Below, in pieces: positions 25,178 to 34,689 of a stretch of 64,000 bases of DNA (its first letter is position 1; every line of letters starts with the position of its first letter). The position numbers and the translations under genes were made by a program. Source of the stretch: Canibacter zhuwentaonis (GTDB taxonomy: Bacteria; Actinomycetota; Actinomycetes; Actinomycetales; Microbacteriaceae); NCBI RefSeq assembly GCF_018531145.1, contig NZ_JAHDSZ010000001.1, forward strand, positions 372,001 to 436,000, in the 5' to 3' direction. The notes below the pieces were generated by a model. It was not told the DNA's origin, did not search any database, and worked only from the letters and a program-made list of their open reading frames with translations.

Positions 25178-26134
25178 CTATATCTCAGTGTTCACAGAAG
25201 CTGCGATATCTGCCCCGATTTCATGCAGTTGCCTTTCATCGCAGCTCTGCGCGGATGTTATCCACGTCACATCGTGCAGCCGCTTAAACCAGCTCACCTG
25301 TCTGCGCGCATACTTGCGAGTTAGCAGCTGCGTTTGCGCAATGGCTTCGCTCTGTGTCAGCTCACCTGCCAGCTGGGCAATGGCCTGCGCGTAGCCAATT
25401 GCTTGACTCGCCGTGCGGCTCTTTAGTATTCCTAGGTCAAGAAGCCCTGCAACCTCATCAATAAGCCCCTGTTGCCACATTGCGCTCGTACGCTCGGCTA
25501 GCCGTTCCACAAGCACCGCACGATCCTCGTAAATGCCGTACAGTCTGGTAGGTCTTAAAAGCTCCGGTTTTTGGGGCAGCTGCGCCGCAATAGTCTTGCC
25601 TGTAATTTGCAGCACCTCAAGGGCGCGGATAACCCGCCGCGGATTTTGTAAGTCGAGCATTTTTTCAGCTGTTGGGTCACGTTTTATAAGCTCTATAATT
25701 AACGGATCAATACCGCTGCTGGCATACCGGCTTTCAAGCTGAGCTCGAATTTCTTCGTTGTGCGGCGCAAAATCCATTCTGTACAGAACAGAGTTTATGT
25801 AGAGCCCGCTGCCGCCAACCAAAATTGGCGCTATGCCTGCTGTGCGCAGGCTATCAATTAACTTACCCGTCTGCTTTTGATATGCTGAAACTGTTGCCTC
25901 AGCGTTCGGCTCTAAAACATCGAGCATATGGTGCATAACTCCTGCACGCTGCGCAAGCGGTAGTTTTGCCGTGCCAATATCCATGCCACGATATAGCTGC
26001 ATTGAGTCGGCGTTTATAATCTCAGCTCTAATGTTGGCGGCGCGCAGTTTTTGGGCAAGATTGATTGCAAATCCGCTTTTTCCAACCCCTGTTGCTCCGA
26101 TAACGGTAATAACCGGGGGGACTTTATGCTCCAT
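25178..26134 (-). CDS. miaA: tRNA dimethylallyltransferase
   Basis: Transfers the dimethylallyl group to N6 of adenosine 37 in tRNAs reading UNN codons. 318 residues; P-loop GATGVGKSGFA at about 13-23, substrate-binding INADSMQLYRGMDIGTAKL, then VGGSGLYINS and the family's RRVIRALEV and SQAIGYAQA segments. The ATG is 8 bases downstream of the miaB stop. MiaB acts on the product, so the two enzymes work in sequence. It carries the canonical architecture with no visible defects. Confidence 0.96.
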   Translation of the reverse strand: MEHKVPPVITVIGATGVGKSGFAINLAQKLRAANIRAEIINADSMQLYRGMDIGTAKLPLAQRAGVMHHMLDVLEPNAEATVSAYQKQTGKLIDSLRTAGIAPILVGGSGLYINSVLYRMDFAPHNEEIRAQLESRYASSGIDPLIIELIKRDPTAEKMLDLQNPRRVIRALEVLQITGKTIAAQLPQKPELLRPTRLYGIYEDRAVLVERLAERTSAMWQQGLIDEVAGLLDLGILKSRTASQAIGYAQAIAQLAGELTQSEAIAQTQLLTRKYARRQVSWFKRLHDVTWITSAQSCDERQLHEIGADIAASVNTEI

Positions 26135-26142
26135 GCTGTTGC

Positions 26143-27684
26143 TTAGGTGCGCGGACGAATCCGAAGTTCGGGCATACCAAGGTTGACAGCCCCCTTACCG
26201 GCGGTTTGCGGTGTGGGCGCACCGCAGCTATCCTTCTGGCTAAGATCCCATGCATCTCCTGCACGGGTTCTACGCAAACTATAGTTGCTTAGTTCATCAG
26301 CTATTAAAAAGAACGGCGCGGCTTCGGTAACGGTTGCATTCACAATATCCCCTGGGCGCGGCGTTTCCGCCTGCTCGGGCACGCTAAAGTGCACAAGCCT
26401 GTTATCGCGAGCCCTGCCTGAGAGGCGCGAGGTTTGTTTCCCTGCGGAGCTTGGTGTTACCATAATTTCAACCGTTTTGCCGATCTGCTTTTGGTTTTCT
26501 TCAAGCGATATTTGATCTTGCAGCGCGGTTAAACGCTCGTATCGCTCCTGCACAATTTCTTTCGGAATTTGATTCTGCATTATGCCCGCAGGAGTGCCCG
26601 GACGGACAGAATACTGGTAGGTAAAAGCACTCTGGAATCTTGATTGCGCAACAATTTCCAGTGTCTGCTGGAAGTCTTCTTCTGTTTCCCCGGGGAATCC
26701 CACGATAATATCCGTTGTAATCGCGGCATCTGGTATTTCTTCTCGCACTCGCTCTAGAATACCTAAAAACTTTTTACTGCGGTAAGAACGCCGCATTGCC
26801 CGTAAAACACGGTCAGAACCGGACTGCAGCGGCATATGCAGCTGGGGCATAACATTTGCTATTTCAGACATAGCAAGTATCACATCGTCAGTGAAAGCCG
26901 CCGGGTGCGGGCTTGTGAACCTAACACGCTCAAGCCCTTCTACCGTGCCCAGAGTACGCAATAGTTTACTAAACGCCTGCCTGTCGCCAAAGGCCACGCC
27001 GTAGCTATTAACGTTTTGCCCCAGCAGGGTAACTTCAATAGCACCCGCGTCAACGAGCGCCTGCACTTCTGCCAGCACGTCGCCCGGGCGACGGTCGTTT
27101 TCTTTACCGCGCAGACTCGGAACTATACAAAAAGTACAGGTGTTATTGCACCCTACCGAAATAGAAACCCATCCGCTTGATACGCTCTCGCGCTTTGAGG
27201 GCAGACTTGAAGGGAAAACCTCAAGTGCCTCCAGTATCTCCACTTGCGCCTCGTTATTGTGTCTTGCGCGCTCGAGCAGAACGGGCAAAGAACCCATGTT
27301 ATGAGTGCCGAAAACAACATCAACCCAGGGTGCTTTTTCAATAATCTTGTTCTGGTCTTTTTGCGCCAGACACCCCCCAACAGCTATCTGCATTCCTTCG
27401 TGTTTACGTTTAACACTGGCCAAGTATCCAAGATTGCCATATAGTTTGTTATCGGCATTTTCTCTCACAGCACAGGTGTTTATAACAATTACATCTGCGC
27501 GCTCAGCCGCCTGTTTTGCAACGTATCCCGCGGTTTCTAAAGATGCGGCAAGACGCTCAGAGTCGTGCACGTTCATTTGACAGCCGTAAGTAACGACCTC
27601 GTATGTGCGCCGACCACCGTCAGCACGCACTGCTGCTAGTGACGGCTTGATATCAACTGGCTCATCGAGCAACTGAGTTTTCAT
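26143..27684 (-). CDS. miaB: tRNA-2-methylthio-N6-dimethylallyladenosine synthase
   Basis: Radical-SAM methylthiotransferase that adds the 2-methylthio group to i6A37. 513 residues. The N-terminal cluster cysteines are seen in [21 protein letters not shown] and [10 protein letters not shown]. The radical-SAM CxxxCxxC is [15 protein letters not shown]-terminal TRAM domain binds tRNA (roughly residues 390-460). An N-terminal extension of about 25 residues precedes the UPF0004 domain and is common in actinobacteria. TAAAAT lies 6 bases upstream of the ATG, with GAAGG in between, so the mRNA has almost no leader. Confidence 0.96.
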   Translation of the reverse strand: MKTQLLDEPVDIKPSLAAVRADGGRRTYEVVTYGCQMNVHDSERLAASLETAGYVAKQAAERADVIVINTCAVRENADNKLYGNLGYLASVKRKHEGMQIAVGGCLAQKDQNKIIEKAPWVDVVFGTHNMGSLPVLLERARHNNEAQVEILEALEVFPSSLPSKRESVSSGWVSISVGCNNTCTFCIVPSLRGKENDRRPGDVLAEVQALVDAGAIEVTLLGQNVNSYGVAFGDRQAFSKLLRTLGTVEGLERVRFTSPHPAAFTDDVILAMSEIANVMPQLHMPLQSGSDRVLRAMRRSYRSKKFLGILERVREEIPDAAITTDIIVGFPGETEEDFQQTLEIVAQSRFQSAFTYQYSVRPGTPAGIMQNQIPKEIVQERYERLTALQDQISLEENQKQIGKTVEIMVTPSSAGKQTSRLSGRARDNRLVHFSVPEQAETPRPGDIVNATVTEAAPFFLIADELSNYSLRRTRAGDAWDLSQKDSCGAPTPQTAGKGAVNLGMPELRIRPRT

Positions 27685-27690
27685 ACCTTC

Positions 27691-27696
27691 ATTTTA
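27691..27696 (-). promoter_or_regulatory. -10 box of miaB
   Basis: TAAAAT on the minus strand, 6 bases from the miaB ATG. It has the same spacing as the putative leaderless promoters elsewhere in the window. No clear -35 was found. Confidence 0.4.
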
Positions 27697-27753
27697 TCCG
27701 CTATAACTTTCTAGAGCGTAAACAGCCTCAGATTAAACACAGTTTAGCTACAC

Positions 27754-28449
27754 CTATTGACGCTGTCGGCAGTTTTCGAGAGCCTCTTTTGCTATTTCTA
27801 AGGCTTGATACCCCGACCAGCCGCGTCGCGCAAGATATGCCAGTAGCCTGCGCAACGCAACCTGATAGTCCAGATCGGTAAGTTTTGATGCGCGACTATA
27901 GGCTATTGTTTTTAACAGCTCCAGCTCGGCATCGTTATCGATTCCGCTTAAGACTTTATCGATAACCTCACCCGCAATACCTCGCTGCGCAAGTTTTCTC
28001 TGAATCTCTGCTTTGCTCGAGCCCTGTGCTCCGCTCAGCTTAATAACTATAGCTTCTGCCATTGCTAACTCATCGATATAGTTACTGGCGAGCAGCTCAG
28101 TAACTACTAGCTCCACAGTGTGTTCTGCGTAGTCAAGCTTCTTAAGTTCACGGCGTATCTCCCGTGCAGATAAAGCCTTGCGTGACAGTTTTTTATAGGC
28201 TACTGCGAGCGCATCCTGATAATCCTCACCCGGGCTGGCTTCATCACTCTGAAATTTAGCATTCTTTAACGCTACTAAATCCCTGATTTCAGCTAGCACC
28301 TGTTCACCCTTGCGCGCCCCATCAAGGGATAAAACAGACTTTAACGCTTCTGCGGTTGACGAGTAACAACGCCAGCTGTTAAGGCTGACAACCTTTGTGC
28401 CATCAGCATTTGCGCCCGCGCGCTGCAATTCCTCCCGTCTTACACTCAC
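27754..28449 (-). CDS. recX: RecA regulator RecX
   Basis: Binds and modulates RecA filaments. 231 residues, with the three-helix RecX repeats visible: ALAVAYKKLSRKALSAREIR, then YAEHTVELVVTELLASNYID and IQRKLAQRGIAGEVIDKVL, and a last one near RRLLAYLARRGWSGYQAL. The N-terminal ~75 residues are divergent, as usual in actinobacteria. Its GTG directly follows the recA stop with no gap, so expression is tied to recA. Confidence 0.92.
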   Translation of the reverse strand: MSVRREELQRAGANADGTKVVSLNSWRCYSSTAEALKSVLSLDGARKGEQVLAEIRDLVALKNAKFQSDEASPGEDYQDALAVAYKKLSRKALSAREIRRELKKLDYAEHTVELVVTELLASNYIDELAMAEAIVIKLSGAQGSSKAEIQRKLAQRGIAGEVIDKVLSGIDNDAELELLKTIAYSRASKLTDLDYQVALRRLLAYLARRGWSGYQALEIAKEALENCRQRQ

Positions 28450-29514
28450 CTATGCTACTGCCTTCTTGATTTCGGTCACAGTCGTATCAGCAACCTGCGG
28501 CTCATCGACTTCGCCCTCACCCTGAGCAATTCCCATAGCCTTCATTATTTTGACCTCTATTTCAGCCGCCACGTCCTTATTTTCTTTTAGGAAGCGCCGT
28601 GCTTTTTCAAGCCCTTGCCCCAGCTGATCTCCCTCGTAGGTGTACCAGGAGCCGCTCTTCTTAACAATTTTATGCTCCTGCCCCAGCTCGATAAGAGAGC
28701 CCTCGTGAGAGATTCCCTCACCGTATAAAATATCAAACTCAGCAACCTTAAACGGCGGCGCCATTTTGTTTTTAGCAACTTTCACCTTAGTGCGGTTACC
28801 AACAGCCTCTGTGCCCTCTTTTAGAGTCTGCACACGACGAATATCTAACCGCACAGAAGCGTAAAATTTCAGCGCCTTACCGCCGGAGGTGGTCTCAGGA
28901 CTGCCAAAGAAAACCCCCACTTTTTCACGCAGCTGATTAATAAAAATGCAGGTGGTATTAGTGCTGTTAAGCCCACCCGTTATTTTACGCAGTGCCTGCG
29001 ACATTAAACGCGCCTGTAGGCCAATATGAGAATCTCCCATATCGCCTTTAATCTCAGCCGCAGGCACAAGAGCTGCAACAGAGTCAACAACAACCAGATC
29101 AACAGAGCCTGATCGAATCAAAAGATCAGCGATTTCAAGTGCTTGTTCTCCCGTATCCGGCTGTGAAACAAGCAGCTCATCAATATCAACACCGAGTTTT
29201 GATGCGTAAACAGGATCTAGTGCGTGCTCAGCATCAATAAACGCGGCAATACCGCCTTTGCGTTGTACGTTTGCTATTGCGTGCAGTGTTAGAGTTGTTT
29301 TGCCGGAACTCTCAGGGCCGTAAATCTCAACAATACGACCGCGCGGCAAACCGCCTATGCCGAGAGCGGCATCAAGCGCAATTGAACCCGTGGGGATCAC
29401 ATCAACCTGCTGGCGCTCTATTTTACCCATGCGCATAATCGCGCCCTTGCCAAACTGTTTATCAATTTCAGCAAGCGCTGATTCAAGCGAAGCGATTTTG
29501 TTTTCATCACTCAT
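28450..29514 (-). CDS. recA: Recombinase RecA
   Basis: Strand-exchange ATPase of homologous recombination and co-protease of LexA. 354 residues; Walker [11 protein letters not shown], Walker [15 protein letters not shown], loop L1 around [10 protein letters not shown], and L2 with [17 protein letters not shown]. No intein. The 239 bases upstream contain a long leader with a good ribosome-binding site (TTAGGAG) and one half-site GTTCGA at about 29706-29711, but no full SOS box. recX overlaps the 3' end functionally by abutting it. Confidence 0.98.
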   Translation of the reverse strand: MSDENKIASLESALAEIDKQFGKGAIMRMGKIERQQVDVIPTGSIALDAALGIGGLPRGRIVEIYGPESSGKTTLTLHAIANVQRKGGIAAFIDAEHALDPVYASKLGVDIDELLVSQPDTGEQALEIADLLIRSGSVDLVVVDSVAALVPAAEIKGDMGDSHIGLQARLMSQALRKITGGLNSTNTTCIFINQLREKVGVFFGSPETTSGGKALKFYASVRLDIRRVQTLKEGTEAVGNRTKVKVAKNKMAPPFKVAEFDILYGEGISHEGSLIELGQEHKIVKKSGSWYTYEGDQLGQGLEKARRFLKENKDVAAEIEVKIMKAMGIAQGEGEVDEPQVADTTVTEIKKAVA

Positions 29515-29753
29515 TGTGTACTCCTAAGGTGGTTAGCTAGCGCGTTTTACAACGCCTGTAGTAACAAGCTGGTTTTCTGCTCAAGTTAAAGCAGCAAACA
29601 AACTCGCTAATTACATGATAAACAAGGGGTAGGACAGTAATTTTTTTAACGGTTTACCTGTGCAAAAGTTACTGTTTTACGACCTGTTAAAAACAATACA
29701 ACAAATCGAACAAAATTACCAATAAGTTGCGCGTATCTAAATACTTTGTGGCG

Positions 29754-29975
29754 CTAGATGTTTTTACCCGCACCGTGGCGTCTCTCTTCTGGCACGTTCA
29801 TCTCTTCACACAGCGCCAGCCAAACACGCCTCACATCGGCGTTTGAGGAGAGCGCCTCTGCCGGGGTCGCCCGCAACTGCGGCAGCCAGTATTCACTGAT
29901 TAAAACCGTCGCCTGTGCGACCCCAAACTCAAGCTCACAGGCACGCTTAAACTCGCTCAGTCGCAAAGTATTCAC
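29754..29975 (-). CDS. DUF3046 protein
   Basis: 73-residue protein of the actinobacterial DUF3046 family. Recognised by LRLSEFKRACELEFG at the N-terminus, the central EYWLPQL, and VWLALCEEMNVPEERRHG at the end. Its ATG overlaps the stop of the upstream ClgR-like gene (ATGA). The family lies upstream of recA in many actinobacteria; its function is unknown to me. The protein is soluble and lacks recognisable motifs beyond the family signature. Confidence 0.9.
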   Translation of the reverse strand: MNTLRLSEFKRACELEFGVAQATVLISEYWLPQLRATPAEALSSNADVRRVWLALCEEMNVPEERRHGAGKNI

Positions 29976-30295
29976 ACGAGTTCGCGCTCAACAAAGCGCC
30001 CGCTAAACTCTTTGAAATCGGTCACAGACATCACAGACTCATCAAAGGAAACCGTAAGCGCCTCGCTCAGCGCAAGCCGCTGCCCAGCTTCGTTAATAAC
30101 CTCTGAAAGATTAACCTCGAGCGCATCAGCGATGGAGGCAAGCACCTCGCTAGAAGCCTCTTTTTGCCCCCTTTCAAGCTCGCTTAAGTAGCCAGGCGCA
30201 ACACTAGCGCTACCAGCAACTTTACGCAGGGTATCACCTCGTCGCATTCTAAAGTCTCGCAGCACATCACCAATTTGCTGTCGCAAAAGCACCAT
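29972..30295 (-). CDS. clgR: ClgR-like XRE-family transcriptional regulator
   Basis: 107 residues. An N-terminal Cro/C1-type helix-turn-helix at about 8-65 reads RRGDTLRKVAGSASVAPGYL, then SELERGQKEASSEVLASIAD, which is the ClgR signature. ClgR activates clp protease and other proteostasis genes in streptomycetes, corynebacteria and mycobacteria. Location between cinA and the recA region supports the assignment. The C-terminal 35 residues are variable (SFDESVMSVTDFKEFSG). It overlaps the DUF3046 gene by four bases. Confidence 0.88.
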   Translation of the reverse strand: MVLLRQQIGDVLRDFRMRRGDTLRKVAGSASVAPGYLSELERGQKEASSEVLASIADALEVNLSEVINEAGQRLALSEALTVSFDESVMSVTDFKEFSGRFVERELV

Positions 30296-30409
30296 CCAGA
30301 GAGCCTCCTACTAAAATAATATCAACCACAATACCCGACATCGATCCAATAAAACCTGAAGGCGAGTAACTTTATGAAACATAGTATCCCCGGGGTAAGA
30401 CACCAATTT

Positions 30410-31066
30410 TTAAGCCGCGCAGGATTCCAGCTGCAACAGCCGTTTCAAAACTACAAGACCCGCAAAAACTGCCGTTTTCCGCACCCTGTTACGCTCACCC
30501 GGAACATAAAACCGCACGCTCTCAGCACGATTTGGCGCACAAAAACCGACGTAGAACAGCCCAGGTTCCGCGCCACTCTGCCAATCTACAGCGGGCCCGG
30601 CAACCCCGGTTGTCGCAATTCCTAGCAGCGATGTGCCCTCACCATGAGCACCGGCAACGCCACCACCGACTGTACGGTAAACATCGCCCGTATCGTCGAC
30701 ACGATCAACATCACAAGCATCACCATCACCGCGCATCAACCGCACAACCCCCTGCGCCATTTCGGCAGCAATCTGCCAGTCAACGGGTCCTGTTTGTAAC
30801 AGCCGCTTCCGGCACACTCCTAAAACACTGGCTTTAATGCGAGTGTCATAGGCTACAACGGCTCCGGTTACCACAGCAGAAGCGCCCGACACCGCAACCA
30901 GCTCAGCGGCGAGCAGTCCGCCCGTAAGTGATTCAGCCACTGCCACCCGTGCGCCTTGAGATACCGCCAGAGCAACAACCTCTGCGGCTAAATCCGCAGC
31001 GCTTTGCCCAAGCTCCGCATCGCTCAGAGCGACAACCTCCCGGCAAAAACTATCGGCGTTAATCAC
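30410..31066 (-). CDS. CinA C-terminal domain protein (nicotinamide-nucleotide amidase type)
   Basis: 218 residues; PncC/CinA-C family, which deamidates NMN to nicotinic acid mononucleotide. Family motifs are VAVAESLTGGLLAAEL, the segment SGASAVVTGAVVAYD, and GIATTGVAGP near the middle. Between VVRLMRG and the IATTG motif there is an extra hydrophilic stretch of about 35 residues, rich in Asp and Gly (DGDACDVDRVDDTGDV), not usual for the family. The start is a GTG overlapping the pgsA stop (GTGA). It lacks the N-terminal molybdopterin-binding domain of full CinA, as normal in actinobacteria. Confidence 0.9.
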   Translation of the reverse strand: MINADSFCREVVALSDAELGQSAADLAAEVVALAVSQGARVAVAESLTGGLLAAELVAVSGASAVVTGAVVAYDTRIKASVLGVCRKRLLQTGPVDWQIAAEMAQGVVRLMRGDGDACDVDRVDDTGDVYRTVGGGVAGAHGEGTSLLGIATTGVAGPAVDWQSGAEPGLFYVGFCAPNRAESVRFYVPGERNRVRKTAVFAGLVVLKRLLQLESCAA

Positions 31067-31650
31067 CGCGCATCACGCTTTTTTCTAGTCGCACGCCAAA
31101 TATAGTCAAGACCGCTAACAATTGTAAACACAACCGCCAGGGTCATCGTGATGACATTAAGCCAGAAGCCAGGCAGAGCACCTGTAACAAACTGGTGCGG
31201 CATCAGAGCCAGCGGAATCGCAATCGACTGCAGCACGGTCTTTATCTTTCCCAAATAGGCGGCCGCTACAATTTCTTTGGCGCTCGCCCGCACAATCCGA
31301 TCAGCCGTTATCCCGATTTCGCGCAGCAGTACCAGCGCGGTCACCCACCAGGGCAGCTCCTGTAAAATTGAGAGTGCAACAAGCGCGCCGCACGTTAAAA
31401 ACTTGTCGGCAATCGGGTCAAGCAAGCGCCCCAAATCGGTTACGAGGTTGCGCGACCGCGCCCAGTAACCGTCAATTCCATCGCTAATCATAAACACAAT
31501 AAACAGCGCTGCACCCCACACGCGCAGCTCGCCTTTCCAGCCGTTATCTTCAAGAATCAGCCAGAGCACCACGGGAGTCGCCAGTATTCTGAGCAACGTC
31601 AAAATATTCGGCCCATTTACCCACACCGGCTTTTTTTTCGCGCTTGCCAC
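31063..31650 (-). CDS. pgsA: CDP-diacylglycerol-glycerol-3-phosphate 3-phosphatidyltransferase
   Basis: Integral membrane enzyme that makes phosphatidylglycerol phosphate. 195 residues with about five membrane helices. The CDP-alcohol phosphotransferase signature DG-x2-AR-x8-G-x3-D-x3-D is complete, read across DGIDGYWARSRNLVTD and LGRLLDPIADK. Starts with GTG immediately after the ftsK stop and overlaps cinA at its end, so ftsK-pgsA-cinA form one transcriptional unit. Other CDP-alcohol transferases are possible, but this neighbourhood is typical for pgsA. Confidence 0.92.
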   Translation of the reverse strand: MASAKKKPVWVNGPNILTLLRILATPVVLWLILEDNGWKGELRVWGAALFIVFMISDGIDGYWARSRNLVTDLGRLLDPIADKFLTCGALVALSILQELPWWVTALVLLREIGITADRIVRASAKEIVAAAYLGKIKTVLQSIAIPLALMPHQFVTGALPGFWLNVITMTLAVVFTIVSGLDYIWRATRKKRDAR

Positions 31651-34569
31651 CTAGTATCTCTCGCTTCTTCCGGTTAAATCCCAGGCGTCCTCTGATCTCT
31701 CAATTTCAACCTCTGGCAGCTCAGCACGCTCTTGCAGCGGATCAGCATACATCTCATCTTCCTCATACACTTGTGCGCTATTATCCGCTTGATTCTCAGC
31801 CTGCGGAGTCTGCCCCTGCAGCACTGCCAGCACATCATCCAGCTGTTCCGGGGTTACCAGCACGTCACGCGCTTTAGACCCCTCAGAGGGACCAACAATC
31901 GCGCGGCTTTCGAGTAGATCCATCAGCCGCCCCGCCTTCGCAAAACCTACTCGAAGCTTGCGCTGCAGCATCGAAACAGAGCCTATCTGCGACACAACAA
32001 CGAGCTTAGCGGCCTCTAATAGTTCAGCAAGATCATCACCAATATCGGCATCAACTTCTTTTTTAGCGGTAACTATCTCAATATCTTTGCGATACTGCGG
32101 ACGCGCCTGCGCTTTAACATGATCAACAACCCGTTTAATCTCGGTCTCTGTCACCCAGGCGCCCTGCACGCGCAAAGGATGCCCCGCGCCCATAGGCAAA
32201 AACAACCCGTCACCCTGACCAATAAGCTTTTCAGCGCCCATCTGATCTAAGATCACGCGTGAATCGGTTGCCGACGCAACCGCAAAGGCCAGACGCGAGG
32301 GCACATTGGCTTTAATCAGACCGGTCACAACATCCACAGACGGGCGCTGTGTTGCGAGTACCAGGTGGATTCCTGCGGCACGCGCCAGCTGCGTAATACG
32401 CACAATAGACTCTTCAACGTCGCGCGGCGCAACCATCATCAAATCGGCAAGCTCGTCAACAACCACCAAAAGATACGGGTACGGGCGCAGTTTTCGCTTG
32501 CTATCTGGCGGTAGCTGGATACTGTTTTGCCGCACCGCTTCGTTGAAATCATCAATGTGCCTAAACCCAAAACTCTGCAGGTCGTCGTAGCGCATATCCA
32601 TTTCTTTAACAACCCATTGCAAAGCTTCCGCCGCCTTTTTAGGGTTGGTTATAATCGGCGTGATTAGGTGTGGCACGCCCTGGTAGTTGGTCAGCTCAAC
32701 CCGTTTAGGATCAACCAGCACCATCCGCACTTCTGCGGGCGTGGCACGCATCAGCAGACTGGTTATCATCGAGTTTATAAAACTCGACTTACCAGACCCC
32801 GTCGAGCCGGCAACCAGCAGGTGCGGCATTTTGGCAAGGTTTGCAACAACAAAACCACCCTCAACATCTTTGCCAACGCCAATTGTTAGCGGATGCTTAG
32901 AATTAAGCGATTTTTTAGACCGCAGCACGTCACCAAGCACAACATTTTCGCGATCCTTGTTCGGAATTTCAATTCCAATCGCTTTTTTACCCGGAATTGG
33001 TGACAAAATATTAACCTGATTGGAAGCAACCGCATAAGAAATGTTCTTAGTAAGCGCGGTAACCCGCTCAACTTTAACACCCGTACCAACTTCAACCTCA
33101 TACTGGGTCACGGTTGGGCCACGCGAATACCCAACAACGCGCGCGTCAACGTTAAACTGGGCAAAAACCTCTGTGATATCGACAATAACCTGCTCATTGC
33201 CCGCCTTGTGCACGGGATACAAAACACCCTCTTCGAGCGTGTTCTCCGCTGGCAAAACATACGCGGGCACGTCACTTCCCTGCTGCGCCTGCGGCTTAGC
33301 GGGCAGGTCACGCTGAAATGGCTCGGGAGCTGCCAAAGGCTCTGGCTTAGCAGCCGGTGAATCATCGCTAAGCCCGCCCGTGCTGTAGCCGCGCGCGCTT
33401 CCTAAAATAGCCTCGGCACGCTGCAGATCCGCTAAAATCTCGTCGTTGGTCTGCCCCTGCTGCGCCGGTGTTTCACCCGCAAGCGGTGTGGCAAAAGCAA
33501 CATCACCAGAATTATTTAGCGGATCACCCCCGTCGAGCAGGCGCTCAATTTCGATTCCGGCAGAGTTGTAACCGGCAGCGTGCGCGCTGACTTGCTGCCT
33601 ATTATCAGCGTAATCTGCGATTTTAAAAAGCACCTGCTCAGATTTTGGCTTCTTAAAGCGCCCGAACAGACCGCGCGAGGCAACGCCTGTTGCAGTGCTC
33701 TCGCTCGCAGGCTCGGGATCGAAAGAATCGTCAAACGCTGTGTGCTGCGGCATCTGAAACTCGGCTGTGTCGTGAGTTTCAGCAACGGTGGATTGGCGCG
33801 CACCACCCCCAGAACGAGCGACCGCAGATTCGCCGGTGGTAGAATCACCAAAAAACCAGCGCCCGAGCGCTGCTATCCGCTTAAAAATTAGTCGCGGCGG
33901 GGTTTTTGTAATCACCAAAACAGAAAACAGCAGCGCAGCTACAAGCAGCGGAACTGCCACCCACACCGTCGCATACATCAGAGGCGCGCCTATCATCCAC
34001 CCTAGCAGACCGCCCGCCTGTGCGAGCTTCGCCATACCATCAGCCGGCGCCGGTTGCGAGCTAAAAACGTGCAACAGCCCAGTAGCAGAGAGCAGTAGCA
34101 GCAACAGCCCCGTTGCGATCCGCCTATTATCGTGCACGCTCAGCGGGCGGTTAAACAAGACAGCAGCGAACGCCAGCAGCACAACCGGCATCACAAAAGA
34201 AATTTGCCCAAAAGCGCCCCCAAAAGTCCAGTTACTAATGGATACAGCCCAGCTGACAGCCGGCAAAAACCACTCAACAACAATGCCAATAAACGCCAGG
34301 CACACGAACAGAAACGGCACGCCATCACGGCGTTTTTCGGGCTCTAGCGGGGTAACCCTGAACATTCTAAAGGCGGCTCCACAGGCGTGCGCGAGCCATA
34401 AATAAGCCTGTGCCACAGCGGCATCACTATCACCGCCCGCAGCGCTTGTCACTTCACTCTCAGCTAAAACCCTAGTGCGCTGGTTTGCGCCGGCAGCAGT
34501 TTTAGCGGCACTCTTTTTACGAGAACCGCGATTGCTATCAGCCGGGCTGCGAAAACGAGAAGAAACCAT
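31651..34569 (-). CDS. ftsK: DNA translocase FtsK/SpoIIIE
   Basis: Septum-located motor that pumps chromosome ends through the closing division septum. 972 residues from ATG 34569 ([15 protein letters not shown]); the TTG at 34620 is a weaker choice. A basic N-terminus is followed by four membrane helices at about residues 100-220, a long disordered linker, and the RecA-like motor. Walker A is [14 protein letters not shown] and Walker [14 protein letters not shown]. The C-terminal gamma winged helix ([20 protein letters not shown]) reads KOPS-type sequences. It is divergent from murJ. Confidence 0.95.
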   Translation of the reverse strand: MVSSRFRSPADSNRGSRKKSAAKTAAGANQRTRVLAESEVTSAAGGDSDAAVAQAYLWLAHACGAAFRMFRVTPLEPEKRRDGVPFLFVCLAFIGIVVEWFLPAVSWAVSISNWTFGGAFGQISFVMPVVLLAFAAVLFNRPLSVHDNRRIATGLLLLLLSATGLLHVFSSQPAPADGMAKLAQAGGLLGWMIGAPLMYATVWVAVPLLVAALLFSVLVITKTPPRLIFKRIAALGRWFFGDSTTGESAVARSGGGARQSTVAETHDTAEFQMPQHTAFDDSFDPEPASESTATGVASRGLFGRFKKPKSEQVLFKIADYADNRQQVSAHAAGYNSAGIEIERLLDGGDPLNNSGDVAFATPLAGETPAQQGQTNDEILADLQRAEAILGSARGYSTGGLSDDSPAAKPEPLAAPEPFQRDLPAKPQAQQGSDVPAYVLPAENTLEEGVLYPVHKAGNEQVIVDITEVFAQFNVDARVVGYSRGPTVTQYEVEVGTGVKVERVTALTKNISYAVASNQVNILSPIPGKKAIGIEIPNKDRENVVLGDVLRSKKSLNSKHPLTIGVGKDVEGGFVVANLAKMPHLLVAGSTGSGKSSFINSMITSLLMRATPAEVRMVLVDPKRVELTNYQGVPHLITPIITNPKKAAEALQWVVKEMDMRYDDLQSFGFRHIDDFNEAVRQNSIQLPPDSKRKLRPYPYLLVVVDELADLMMVAPRDVEESIVRITQLARAAGIHLVLATQRPSVDVVTGLIKANVPSRLAFAVASATDSRVILDQMGAEKLIGQGDGLFLPMGAGHPLRVQGAWVTETEIKRVVDHVKAQARPQYRKDIEIVTAKKEVDADIGDDLAELLEAAKLVVVSQIGSVSMLQRKLRVGFAKAGRLMDLLESRAIVGPSEGSKARDVLVTPEQLDDVLAVLQGQTPQAENQADNSAQVYEEDEMYADPLQERAELPEVEIERSEDAWDLTGRSERY

Positions 34570-34689
34570 ACCATCTAGATTACCCGAGAATACTGCTATC
34601 ACTTTGTAAAACTTTCGCAAAACCTAATTTATCGACAGATTCGGCATAAATACGGTTCTTATTTGGCAAAAAGTAGTATTCTTAGCGCG

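Noticed and set aside
29515-29753. LexA box upstream of recA
   Set aside because: Only the half-site GTTCGA is present; the other half (TGGTAA) does not match the consensus.
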